This document shows positions 9,467-17,837 of a DNA stretch of 64,000 nucleotides, piece after piece. A program made the translations under genes and the position numbers. The DNA is taken from the NCBI RefSeq assembly GCF_001866645.1, contig NZ_MLYP01000008.1:62001-126000 (forward strand), given 5' to 3'. Source of the DNA: Streptomyces colonosanans (lineage in GTDB: Bacteria; Actinomycetota; Actinomycetes; Streptomycetales; Streptomycetaceae). The first letter of the stretch is position 1; each line of letters opens with the position of its first letter. The notes beneath the pieces were generated by a model, which ran no database searches, was not told the DNA's origin, and worked only from the letters and a program-made list of their open reading frames with translations.

Positions 9467-10321
9467 TCAGGCCGCGTGTCCCGTCGCCTGCTCCGGTTCG
9501 GCGACGTCCCTGCGGGTGACGGAGAGGCGGATGCCCAGCCCGAGGATAATCGCGAGGAACAGGACGCTGGTCACGACGGTGCCCAGGCCGAGGCCGCCAT
9601 CAGCGGTGGGCTGGGAGAGGTAGTCGCCGATGGACGCGCCGAGCGGACGGGTCAGGATGTAGGCGATCCAGAAGCTCCACACCGCGTCCAGGTCCAGCCC
9701 GAAGTGCGCGATGGCCACCGCGGCGATGGCTGCCGCGAACAGGACGGCGGACAGCCAGTAGCCGAGGTCGATGCGCTCGGACACCAGGTCACCGGCCGCG
9801 GTGCCGAGGGCGAAGGTGAACATCACCGCCAGCCAGTAGAAGGACTCGCGGCTGGTGGTGTCGATGTGGTGGAGGGACAGGGTCTGCTCGCGCCGGTACC
9901 AGACGACGAAGACGACCGCGAGGACGATCGCGAAGATCGTGGTGCTCGTCTCCAGCGGCACGCCCACTGCGGCGGTGAGGTTGTCGCTGATCAGCGTGCC
10001 GACGACGCTGATCAGTGCCACCGCCGGCCAGTACACGCCCGGCCGGTAGGCGCTGAAGCGGAACTGGACCACCAGGACGACGGCCAGCAGGGCACTCATC
10101 AGCACCGACACACCGGTCAGCCCGAGACCCGCCTTCTCGTTCAGCAGGTCCGCCGCGGTCTCGCCGACAGTCGTGCACAGCACCTTGGTGATCCAGAAGT
10201 AGACGGTGACCTCGGGCACCTTGATTCCGCGCGGCCGATGACGCGCACGGGGCGTCTGGCCGTCCTCCGGAACCACCTGGCTCTCCGACGTTTCATAGGT
10301 CACGTTGTCCGACCGTGCCAC
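9467..10321 (-). CDS. COG4705-like membrane protein
   Basis: The product is 284 aa with about eight predicted membrane helices. The conserved opening VPEVTVYFWITKVLCTTVGE is shared with the 7041-8336 product, so the two are paralogues. It ends soon after the last helix and lacks the hydrophilic tail of its neighbour. The 5' end and upstream region are partly duplicated at 9056-9200. A 12-bp palindrome lies about 66 bp upstream. The start is taken as the ATG at 10321; a GTG a few codons downstream is also possible. Function is unknown. The nearby truncated symporter gene may hint at a transport or ion-stress context, but this is weak. Confidence 0.75.
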   Translation of the reverse strand: MARSDNVTYETSESQVVPEDGQTPRARHRPRGIKVPEVTVYFWITKVLCTTVGETAADLLNEKAGLGLTGVSVLMSALLAVVLVVQFRFSAYRPGVYWPAVALISVVGTLISDNLTAAVGVPLETSTTIFAIVLAVVFVVWYRREQTLSLHHIDTTSRESFYWLAVMFTFALGTAAGDLVSERIDLGYWLSAVLFAAAIAAVAIAHFGLDLDAVWSFWIAYILTRPLGASIGDYLSQPTADGGLGLGTVVTSVLFLAIILGLGIRLSVTRRDVAEPEQATGHAA

Positions 10322-10386
10322 CAGGCACCTGAACGCATCCTGACTGCTGGCGCGCTTCGCTCACCCCGCCCGTTCCGTACGAACAC

Positions 10387-10398
10387 CATGGCGCCATG
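10387..10398. promoter_or_regulatory. CATGGCGCCATG palindrome, putative operator
   Basis: A perfect 12-bp palindrome lies 66-77 bp upstream of the COG4705-like start at 10321 and 74-85 bp before the divergent symporter-like gene at 10472. It could serve either promoter. It matches the palindrome at 9172-9185 in the duplicated upstream region. Confidence 0.45.
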
Positions 10399-10471
10399 TG
10401 CACGCGCACAGACCGTCTCCGCATAGCGGCCCTCCGTCCCTCCCCTGCCCACGTGACGGAAGAAGGCCGCC

Positions 10472-11095
10472 TTGAACGCTCCGGCCACCGCCCCCGCGCC
10501 CACTGACCGCGCGACCGCCTGGCTGCGGCGCCGGCTGGGTCGGGCCGTGCTGCTGTCCTACGCCTGCGCCCTGTTCGTGCCGGGTCCCGGCCTCTGGCTG
10601 CGCCACACGCATGCCCTGCCGCTCGGGCCACTCATCCACCTGCCGGTGTCCGCCACCCTGTGTCTGCTGTCGCTGGTGCTGTTCTCGGCCGGACTCCGGG
10701 TCCCTGTCCGTGAGCTGGGCCATGTGCTGCGGCGCCCGAGCGCGCTGCTCGCGGGGCTCGTGCTGCATCTGGCGATCCCGCTGCTGGTCATCCCCCTCGT
10801 CGCGTTCCTGCTGCACCGCACGCCTGACACCGACGGCGGCAGCGGCCTGGTCACCGCGATGATCCTCATCGTGACGATGCCCGTCGCGGCCGGCGCCACC
10901 GTGTGGACCGGCAAGGGTGACGGCGACCAGCCCACGATGGTGGGCCTGGTGCTCGCTTCCACCCTCCTCAGCGACGGCTACGCCGACTCCCTCACCACGA
11001 GCCTCCACACCGCCGGCGCAGGCTTCACCCTCGCCGGCGTCGTGCTGGCGGCGCCCTCGGCCTGGCCCGTGTGGATTGTCGTACTGTCCGACTAG
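10472..11095 (+). pseudogene. truncated bile acid:Na+ symporter-like (SBF/COG0385) protein
   Basis: The 207-residue product has several hydrophobic helices and resembles the first half of SBF/BASS transporters, with the segment MILIVTMPVAAGATVWTGKG followed by LVLASTLLS. Family members are about 300 aa. After LASTLLS the sequence jumps to GYADSLTTSLHTAGAGFTLAG, which in relatives lies further on, so a stretch including a helix seems deleted, and the second half is absent. The frame ends 10 bp before the HNH nuclease gene. The start is a TTG with a GAAGG-like site. It is probably non-functional and marks the edge of an insertion or deletion. Confidence 0.6.
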
Positions 11096-11105
11096 CCTTC
11101 GATGC

Positions 11106-12335
11106 ATGGGGCTTGGGGACGTCGAGTACGAAGACATCATCGCGGCGACCGAAGAGTTCCGTCGCCTGGGTCGGGACAACTTCCTTCAGACGTACGGCTT
11201 CGGCCGGGCCAGGTCGTACGAGCTGGTCCTGGACGGTTTTCGCTACGACTCGAAGGCCATTGCCGGTGTCGCCCACGGGCACGCCACCGGCGACTTCCTG
11301 AGCTCGGGGGATTTCAGCGGCGGCGCGGCCACGGTGGCGCGACGCCTACGCGAGCTCGGCTTCGCGGTGGAGACCGGGGAGAGATCCCAGAACCGTGCGG
11401 CCCTGCTGGAGCGCCTCCGGAAACTCAAGGTCTCCCGCGGCCCCGGGAACCCGGCACCCAGCCGTCACCAGCCGTTGAGCCTCCTGTGGGCGATATCCCG
11501 CGAAGCTGACGAGCGGCCCCGCATGACCCCGTGGCCACAGTTTCGAGACGAAGTCGGTCCGCTCCTGGTCGAGTTCGGACTTTCCAACGCGAAGGCCACA
11601 CCGGAGTATCCCTTCTGGCATCTCCGGGGCAGCGGGCTGTGGGAGGTCCAGGGCATACCAACCGAGCTGGCCAAGGAGATGCCGAAGGTGAGCATCCTCG
11701 ACGCGCACCACCCGCAGGCCGGCTTCAAGGAAGAGGCCGCTGGTCTCCTTCGAGACCCGGTGACCCGCCTCGACGCCATCGCCACGATCTGCGAGACGTA
11801 TCTCGAGGACGTCGACCGCCAGGCCCTTTTCGAGCGAATAGGCCTGGACGGATACACCACAGCCGGCAGCCTGTTGAGTCCGTCGGAGGATGAGAGCAGC
11901 GGTGCCGGCGTGGACGAGTACGGGCGGGCGACCGGCCCCGCACTGCGCCGTGACGCGACCCGCTCCGTCATCGTCCGCGACGAAGCTCTGGCCAGGAAGG
12001 TCAAGGAACTCGAGGGCGATCAGTGTCAGATCTGTGGCACGGCGCTCCGCTATCTGAACCGCCCGTACAGCGAGGCGGCTCACATAAGAGGCCTGGGCAG
12101 GCCCCACCACGGCCCCGACGAACTGCAGAACCTCCTGTGCCTGTGTGCCAACTGCCATGTCCTCTTCGACGGCTTGGAGATCTACGTTGCCCCTGACGGC
12201 CTGGTCAGGGGGACGAGAGGCAGCAGAGAACCCCGCCCGCTCCGTCGCGACCCCAGGCATCCGATGGACGAGGCGCACCTCGGCTATCACCGCAATCTGT
12301 GCAACCTCAATGCTCGTAAGCCTGCCGCCGACTGA
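11106..12335 (+). CDS. ScoMcrA-like HNH endonuclease with sulfur-binding-type domain (type IV restriction)
   Basis: The product is 409 aa. Residues 1-90 (VEYEDIIAATEEFRRLGRDN onward) resemble the N-terminal head domain of ScoMcrA-type enzymes. Residues about 120-180 (LSLLWAISREAD; PEYPFWHLRGSGLWEVQG) resemble the phosphorothioate-DNA-binding SBD. The C-terminus is an HNH domain with two zinc-type pairs, CQIC near 307 and CANC near 347, and EAAHIRGLG between them. The SRA domain of full-length ScoMcrA is not visible. The expected role is cleavage of incoming phosphorothioated DNA. The ATG at 11106 is chosen because homology starts there; no strong ribosome site is seen. The upstream frame is the tail of a truncated transporter gene. 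Confidence 0.85.
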   Translation: MGLGDVEYEDIIAATEEFRRLGRDNFLQTYGFGRARSYELVLDGFRYDSKAIAGVAHGHATGDFLSSGDFSGGAATVARRLRELGFAVETGERSQNRAALLERLRKLKVSRGPGNPAPSRHQPLSLLWAISREADERPRMTPWPQFRDEVGPLLVEFGLSNAKATPEYPFWHLRGSGLWEVQGIPTELAKEMPKVSILDAHHPQAGFKEEAAGLLRDPVTRLDAIATICETYLEDVDRQALFERIGLDGYTTAGSLLSPSEDESSGAGVDEYGRATGPALRRDATRSVIVRDEALARKVKELEGDQCQICGTALRYLNRPYSEAAHIRGLGRPHHGPDELQNLLCLCANCHVLFDGLEIYVAPDGLVRGTRGSREPRPLRRDPRHPMDEAHLGYHRNLCNLNARKPAAD

Positions 12336-12484
12336 CTTGGTCTTCTGCCTCCACACTCAGTTCTTCCCGCCCGACCGCCCTGAGCTAGGTCGACACAGGG
12401 CCTCGCGTTTGGGTCGTGCCGGTAGCGCGGGTCAAGTTCACGCCCTACCGCCAGCCGCGTCCCCAACCTCACAGGGCAATACAC

Positions 12485-13765
12485 CTAGGGCTTGCCCTCC
12501 CCGCCCTGGAGCGACGACAGGACCAAGCGCCCGTACCGTGTTGTCAAGGCTGCTGCTGTGGCGGCGACGGACAGTGCAAGTGCTATGAGTAGGTGTGTTG
12601 CGGAGTTGTCGCCGAGGACCTGCAGGATGCTGAGAGCGGTGCCGAGGGGGAGGCCGAGAATGGTGAGGACGCCCAGGGCGCCGCTGATCTGCTGGCTCTC
12701 CTGTGTCTGTACGAGCCTGCTGTAGTCGGCGGCTTCGGCGAGGATCTCGTTGAAGCGAGCGGGTAGCCGGTGCTGGTTCTGGAAGGCGAGCAGCAGATCG
12801 TTCGCTGGGCCGTGGGCGGTGAGGTGTTGTCGCCAGTAGGTGCTGCGAAAGACGGCGATGTTTCTCTCCAGACCGGCGACGCGGTGTGCCAGTCGTGCGG
12901 AGTCGAACACCTCAGAGAGTTCGTCGGTGAGTTCGTCGATGTGATCGCGCTGGAGAGCACCGAGGAGCAGGGCGTCGAGATAGACGGTACGGGAGTGCAG
13001 TGCCCCGAAGTCGAAGAAGTCACCCGCTCCGGTGTCGGGTCGATGACCGAGGAAGGCAGCTCCCTGCCGTAGCACCAGGGCGCTCCAGTCCGCGGAGATC
13101 CGTACGGTGTGCTCGAGTTGGTCCTCGGCGGTCTCCGGTGGGAGAGGGAAGTCCTCCGGTGTGGAACGTGAGGCCAGTTGCCAGAGCCAGCGGTCCGCTG
13201 TGACGGGCAGTTCCCCTTCCGGGCCGGAGCGGAGGGCGGGAGCGTGCTGGGCCGTTGGGGTCATGAAGGCGATGGTGTAGGGCCGTGCGGTGGCAAACGG
13301 TGTGCCCGGGGTACGGACGTCGGCGATGCCAACAAGGAGTCCGGCCGGGTCGAACGGCCCGGTGAGCGGTTCGTCAGCCGAGGCTGGCCGCCGTCCGGCC
13401 AGAGCCCGCAGCACCGGCAGTAGCGGTCGGTCTACGCTGAAGTGCAGGACAACGAGGGCGTGTTCGGGGTTCCGAGCAGTGGCCGCGCGCAGGAGTTCTA
13501 TGCCGAGCAGGTGCATTCCGTCGTGTTTGACGTCCAGCGGCCGGTGCCACCGGCGGGGCCGTCCGGGCGCCCCGTACAGGGCGCGTGCGGAGGCGGGGGC
13601 GAAGTAGGTGGACCGGGTCTGGGCGTCGGTGCGGCGGCTGCCCAGCTCGAACGGGAAGGGTCCTTCGGCCCAGTCGGGGACGCGTAGCAGTTGCACGGGG
13701 AGGACGACGGTCAGCTCCTGGCGCGCCCCTTTGGTTTCGTCGAGCAGCGGAACGTCGGCGGTCAT
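12485..13765 (-). CDS. candidate effector: 426-aa protein with two C-terminal membrane helices
   Basis: No family is recognised with confidence. Residues 1-350 are soluble, with mixed strands and helices. Residues about 270-360 look helical (DELTDELSEVFDSARLAHRV) and run into two membrane helices at about 362-384 and 391-409, followed by a short basic tail. This helical-stalk-then-two-helices plan recalls CorA-type channels, but no GMN motif is seen. The gene starts with an ATG overlapping the stop of the cold-shock-like gene by 4 bp and is the last of four overlapping genes. As the membrane partner of a NACHT protein it could be a pore-forming or membrane-disrupting effector; that is inference. 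Confidence 0.7.
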   Translation of the reverse strand: MTADVPLLDETKGARQELTVVLPVQLLRVPDWAEGPFPFELGSRRTDAQTRSTYFAPASARALYGAPGRPRRWHRPLDVKHDGMHLLGIELLRAATARNPEHALVVLHFSVDRPLLPVLRALAGRRPASADEPLTGPFDPAGLLVGIADVRTPGTPFATARPYTIAFMTPTAQHAPALRSGPEGELPVTADRWLWQLASRSTPEDFPLPPETAEDQLEHTVRISADWSALVLRQGAAFLGHRPDTGAGDFFDFGALHSRTVYLDALLLGALQRDHIDELTDELSEVFDSARLAHRVAGLERNIAVFRSTYWRQHLTAHGPANDLLLAFQNQHRLPARFNEILAEAADYSRLVQTQESQQISGALGVLTILGLPLGTALSILQVLGDNSATHLLIALALSVAATAAALTTRYGRLVLSSLQGGEGKP

Positions 13766-14028
13766 CGGTAGTACTCTGCCGGGTCGGGCTGGTTCAGGCG
13801 GATGACGAATTCTGCCCGGTCGGGGCTTTCGGCGCTGATGTGGAAGCGGACGCGTTCGCCGGGGCGGATGGTCCGGAATCCTTCGGTGACGATCTGCCGG
13901 TAGTCGAAGCCGTAGTACCGCTCGTCCTCGTCGTCCTGGACGATGTAGGAGCTGAGCACACCGCGCGGTCCTCCACCGCTCGGTCGTGTGTCGACGATGG
14001 TTCCGTGGCGGGGCCCGCCACCGCTCAT
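13762..14028 (-). CDS. small cold-shock-like (OB-fold) protein
   Basis: The product is 88 aa. After a Gly-rich start (MSGGGPRHGTIVDTRP) it reads GVLSSYIVQDDEDERYYGFD, then a segment ending IRPGERVRFHI, then DRAEFVIRL. This matches the order of strands and the L-x-x-G-E-x-V-x-F signature of cold-shock/S1-type OB folds, although the RNP aromatic motifs are weak. It is too divergent to call CspA. It overlaps both neighbours by 4 bp, so it is translated with the NACHT protein and the membrane protein. A nucleic-acid-sensing or adaptor role in the system is plausible but inferred. Confidence 0.7.
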   Translation of the reverse strand: MSGGGPRHGTIVDTRPSGGGPRGVLSSYIVQDDEDERYYGFDYRQIVTEGFRTIRPGERVRFHISAESPDRAEFVIRLNQPDPAEYYR

Positions 14029-16694
14029 GCTGCCGTCTCCTCTGTTCCGCCGGTGTCGCTGTCGAGGTCCTGCACGCATCGGAAGCCGACCGCGTTGCTT
14101 GCACCGTGCTTTCGGTAGACGCTCTTACTGCTGGCCTGGACCGCGCGCATCGGGTTGTCATAGCTGCCGCCGCAGATGACGGCCTCGCCAAGGTCGGCCA
14201 GGCTGGTGGAGGTCCATTCCCAGCAGTTGCCCACCATGTCGAGAATGCCGAACGGTGAGCAGTTGCCGGGGCGTTCCGTGACAGGTGTGACCCCTGCCCG
14301 GCGTACGTTGTCGCCCGCGAAGTCCCGGTACCACGCCTGGTAGGTCACGAGGGGATGGCCGACCCATGAGTCGGCGCAGTTCACGTGGGTGCCGGCAGGT
14401 GTGTCGCCCCACGGGAACAGCCGCCCGTCGACGCCGCGCGCGGCAGCCTCCCATTCAAGCGCGGTCGGGAGCCGCTTGCCTTCGAAGGCAGCGAAGGCGT
14501 ACGCGCCCCACCAGCTGACGCAGACGGCCGGGTGGGCGTCGTAACGGGGGTTCTCGTAGTAGTCAGGGTGCCGTAGCCGGTCGGTCGGCGGGCGGTGTGT
14601 GATGTGGGCGGGCTGGTCCGGACGGTCCCATCGCGAGGTGCCGTCCGCGTTGAGGGCGTCGAGAAATCGGCGGTAGCGAGCGGCGGTCACGGCCTGGCGG
14701 TCGAAGCGTACGGGGCGCTCGATGCGGCGGATCAACAGCCGTTCGGCCGGGCCGACAAGGTAGGACCCAGCGGGCAACACGCAGTCCTCGGCCTGCGGTG
14801 TGCCGGGCATGCCGGCGAGGAAGGCGCGCACTTGCTCGGTCAGGAAGGCACCGCGCGGAAGGTCCGCTGCCGTGTTCCGGTTCGCGGGCTCGGCGAGATA
14901 CCGGGCGGCCAGCAATTCCTGGTATGCCGTGTGCACGAAGGCGACATGCTCGTCCCCGGCGGGGCGCAGCAGTGGTGCGAGGACACAGGCGTCGAGATCA
15001 AGCCGTCCGTCCGTGAAGGCCTCGGCGCCCAACTGCCGGAACAGGTCAACGAGTGAGAAGACCGTCCGGTCCGTGAGGAAAGCCTGCCCGAACGTGGCGG
15101 GCAGGCGGCGCTCCAGATCGGGATGCCCGTGCTCCGCCAGCGTCCGCTCGATGTGTGCGCCGAGGATGTCCGCCAGTGCCTGCCCCGACGGAAGCTCCAG
15201 CGCGGCGGTGAGTTGCTTCTCCAGAGGAGTGGCCTCAGGCTCGGCCAGGCGCACGACATGGAAATGCGGGACGCGTGCCGGGTCCAGGCCGTTTGCGTAC
15301 ATCTGCTCGACCAGCTGCTCCGAGCGGCCGGCGCCACTGTCCAGCAGCTGGCGCACCTGGGGTGAGTCCGCCAGGAAGGAGACTCGTGAACTCATGACCA
15401 CCGCTGATTCCGCGGAAAGGACGGCGGCGAGATCGGTGAAGAGCCGCAGGAAGCCGGCGGGGCTCGATTCCTCGACGCCCTCGTCGACGGCATCGAGTAC
15501 ACACAGCGCGGTCCCGGACCGGATCAGGTAGAGGAAGAGGTCGTAGGCGCGGGAGCGGTCCGACGGCGTCATAGCCGGCGCCAGCAGACGGCCTGCGTAC
15601 TCGGAGAACCGTTCGTTCTTCGGCTTGAGACCGAGGTCGAAGTAGAAGCGGAAGCGACGGACCTCAGGGTCAGCCGCCAGCGCGCGCAGGAGCGTACTCT
15701 TTCCACTTCCGGGACGACCGGTCACCAATACGTTCGCACTGCCGCGCGCAAGCCGCGCGAGTAGCTCCGCCGCGTCCCCGGACTGCACCACCTGCGACTC
15801 GCCGGTGCGCGGGTCGGCGGTCAGCGTCGCCGCAGCGACGGTGGCCCGCGAATCGGCATGGTTGATGGCAGAGACGAGAGGGGCGAGGTGGTTGTCGAGA
15901 TTGACGATGGCGTCGACGAAACCGTCGTAGCGCACGATTCGGAAGTCCAGGCCCAGCATCTGATGGAGCGCGCCGGAGTCCGCACTGCCGTCGCTGTCGT
16001 CGTCAAGGACGACGAACCGGGTGAGCTTGGGCAGCCGCGTCCGCAGCAGTTCGCCACCATTGGAGGCAAGAACAGTATTCAGGTCGTCAGCGTCCTGGGA
16101 GAGCATCAGCTCCACGTACTCCAGCCGCATCCCGGACTCGCGGCAGAACAGCTGGTACACGGTGTCGGGGCTGAGGACGAACCGCTTGGCCTGTCGGTAG
16201 CCGAGGGTGACGTACAGCCCGGCAAGGAACTCACAACGGCGCGCCACCTCGGGGGCCATGTCGGGTTCACCGCCGAGCAGTGCCGCGCTCCCCGTGTCGG
16301 TGAACCAGACCAGCACGTCGACGAGCCTGCGGACCGCCAGCAGGCCGTCCTCGTCGCTGATGTCGTACCCGTCGTGCGTGGACCGGTTGCGCAGCCGCCG
16401 GATGTCGTCGAGTGCGTCCAGGACCGTACTGCTGCGGATGTAAGGACGACACCGCTTGACCAGGTCGTTCAGTGCCTTCGTCGAAGGGTCGCCCTCGACG
16501 CTGTGGTGCCGCCACAGCTCCTTGAGCAGCTTCTCGGTCAGTTTCCCGACCAGGGCGACCGCGTTCTCCGGATAACCGTCGTTGAGGGACCGCAGCGGCC
16601 GCTCCAGATCGAGCCCTAATCGATCGGCGATCCGCGAGTGGTCGTCGAGTTCATTCCTCAGGCGCCGTAGCCGTTCGTCGACCACGGTGCTCAC
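14025..16694 (-). CDS. HEPN/DUF4145-like + NACHT NTPase + FGE-sulfatase-fold (FGS) protein
   Basis: The product is 889 aa. Residues about 1-135 are helical and DUF4145/HEPN-like, with RNRSTH at 102-107 fitting the HEPN RNase Rx4-6H motif. Residues 143-300 are unassigned. The NACHT core has Walker A GRPGSGKST (326-334), Walker B ALCVLDAVDE (396-405) and a sensor-like VVMSSRVSF (432-440), then a helical region containing FVHTAYQELLAARYL (586-600). Residues about 638-876 form a formylglycine-generating-enzyme-like domain (LPTALEWEAAARG, FPWGDT, NCWEWT, GGSY, GFRC). The Cys pair that FGE uses for catalysis is replaced (GGSYDNPMRAV), so this domain is probably a binding/sensor lectin-like module. 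The GTG start overlaps the upstream methyltransferase stop (GTGA). It is probably the central switch of a STAND defence system. Confidence 0.85.
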   Translation of the reverse strand: MSTVVDERLRRLRNELDDHSRIADRLGLDLERPLRSLNDGYPENAVALVGKLTEKLLKELWRHHSVEGDPSTKALNDLVKRCRPYIRSSTVLDALDDIRRLRNRSTHDGYDISDEDGLLAVRRLVDVLVWFTDTGSAALLGGEPDMAPEVARRCEFLAGLYVTLGYRQAKRFVLSPDTVYQLFCRESGMRLEYVELMLSQDADDLNTVLASNGGELLRTRLPKLTRFVVLDDDSDGSADSGALHQMLGLDFRIVRYDGFVDAIVNLDNHLAPLVSAINHADSRATVAAATLTADPRTGESQVVQSGDAAELLARLARGSANVLVTGRPGSGKSTLLRALAADPEVRRFRFYFDLGLKPKNERFSEYAGRLLAPAMTPSDRSRAYDLFLYLIRSGTALCVLDAVDEGVEESSPAGFLRLFTDLAAVLSAESAVVMSSRVSFLADSPQVRQLLDSGAGRSEQLVEQMYANGLDPARVPHFHVVRLAEPEATPLEKQLTAALELPSGQALADILGAHIERTLAEHGHPDLERRLPATFGQAFLTDRTVFSLVDLFRQLGAEAFTDGRLDLDACVLAPLLRPAGDEHVAFVHTAYQELLAARYLAEPANRNTAADLPRGAFLTEQVRAFLAGMPGTPQAEDCVLPAGSYLVGPAERLLIRRIERPVRFDRQAVTAARYRRFLDALNADGTSRWDRPDQPAHITHRPPTDRLRHPDYYENPRYDAHPAVCVSWWGAYAFAAFEGKRLPTALEWEAAARGVDGRLFPWGDTPAGTHVNCADSWVGHPLVTYQAWYRDFAGDNVRRAGVTPVTERPGNCSPFGILDMVGNCWEWTSTSLADLGEAVICGGSYDNPMRAVQASSKSVYRKHGASNAVGFRCVQDLDSDTGGTEETAA

Positions 16695-17467
16695 GTGCCC
16701 TCCACTCGCCGCTGCCCGAGGACGAACGCAAACCGGTCGGGAAACACCAGGACAGGCTCCGGGTGAGCCGCCTGCATCTCTTCGATGCCCTTCTCGATCT
16801 CACTGTCACTGAACGTGGACAGCAAGGACATGTAGCGGGCGCGCACCATGCCGAAGTACTTGTCCCGGTCGATGCGCAACTCATGCTCGACGTGGGTGAG
16901 ACTGGCGTCCAGCCCGGCCGCACTCAAGTGCGCCTGGATATCGGCAGGGTCTGGCTGAAGCTCCTCGAAGCGGTCGAGGGCCGCCTGGAACAGCGGGTAC
17001 TGGATCGTGGTCGGGAGCATCACCACCAGCAGCCGTCCTCCGGGGGCCAGGCGGTTGGCCAGGCCCCGCAGTGTGCGCGCCTGATCGGCCACATGGTGCA
17101 CCGACTCCTTGAGCCACATCGCGTCGAGCTGCTCGTACGGCAGACCGGCGTGCCCTTCTGCGATGTCCTCGGCCGAAGCGACGATCGGCGTCAGGCCAGG
17201 CGCCGGCGGGGTGCCCAACTGACGGAGCATCGCTTCGGAAGGATCGACGCACAGAATCGAATGGCTTGGCTGGAGCTGACTGGCCACTTCCCTGGCGAAC
17301 AGACCGGTACCGGAGCCGATGTCGGCGATCCGGTCCGCAGGGCTGAGCCGCAGTGCCTCGGCGATCCGGCCGGCCATCCAGGGAATGTAGTCCGGGCCGT
17401 AGACCCAGTGCTCGTCGTACTCGGCTGCCAGTCCCTCGTAGTGCCCCCGCACGTCGCGCCGCTCCAC
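16691..17467 (-). CDS. class I SAM-dependent methyltransferase (UbiE/COG2226-like)
   Basis: The product is 258 aa. Motif I DIGSGTGLFAREVA lies near residues 48-61, with an acidic motif II (ILCVDPSEAMLRQL) and motif III-like LAPGGRLLVVMLP. This is a Rossmann methyltransferase of the small-molecule type. The GTG at 17467 is chosen because AGAGGGGG lies just upstream and the conserved YEGLAAEYDEHW follows. It is the first gene of four joined by 4-bp overlaps. Why a methyltransferase is coupled to a NACHT system is unclear. It might modify a small molecule, or it might be a resident gene behind which the system inserted. An inverted repeat lies about 43 bp upstream. Confidence 0.85.
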   Translation of the reverse strand: MERRDVRGHYEGLAAEYDEHWVYGPDYIPWMAGRIAEALRLSPADRIADIGSGTGLFAREVASQLQPSHSILCVDPSEAMLRQLGTPPAPGLTPIVASAEDIAEGHAGLPYEQLDAMWLKESVHHVADQARTLRGLANRLAPGGRLLVVMLPTTIQYPLFQAALDRFEELQPDPADIQAHLSAAGLDASLTHVEHELRIDRDKYFGMVRARYMSLLSTFSDSEIEKGIEEMQAAHPEPVLVFPDRFAFVLGQRRVEGT

Positions 17468-17509
17468 GATCCCCCTCTTGCCGCTCGTGTGTCGCCACCT
17501 GTGTCGGCG

Positions 17510-17524
17510 CCTGTGCCACACAGG
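17510..17524. promoter_or_regulatory. CCTGTG-3-CACAGG inverted repeat upstream of the NACHT operon
   Basis: Six-base arms CCTGTG and CACAGG are separated by CCA, 43-57 bp before the operon's GTG start. Another CCTGTG-like half-site lies next to it (about 17498-17503). It could be an operator or part of the promoter. Short arms make chance occurrence possible in this GC-rich DNA. Confidence 0.3.
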
Positions 17525-17837
17525 ACAGGTGCAGGCTATCGCGGGTGACTGCACGGCAACAGGGCGTCACCCGGCCGGGATTGGGCTTGATCGAGGTTGC
17601 GCGGCCAGCAGGGGCGTAGAGGCGGAACACCAGGGCGAAAACCCTGGCAAGCTTCGTCGCCCGCAAGGTGGAGGCAGCTTTCAGGTCAAGGCTGCGAGCC
17701 GACGGGGCTGTTGCGCTGCCACCGGGTGCTGCCTCGTCGGCCGGCGGCAGGGCGGTGGGGTAGAGGTGGACGCCGCTGTAGGTCTTGTGCGGATAGGCGG
17801 CCATGCACACAGAGGAGGAGCTGGCTAGTGCCAGGAT
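17525..17837. other. intergenic gap, nothing recognised
   Basis: About 310 bp between the methyltransferase operon promoter and the glmS remnant. I see no convincing gene, tRNA or hairpin. Open frames exist in both directions, but none has a recognisable protein. Confidence 0.4.

Noticed and set aside
14025..14800. Active formylglycine-generating enzyme for a sulfatase
   Set aside because: Catalytic Cys are missing, the domain is fused to NACHT, and no sulfatase gene is nearby.
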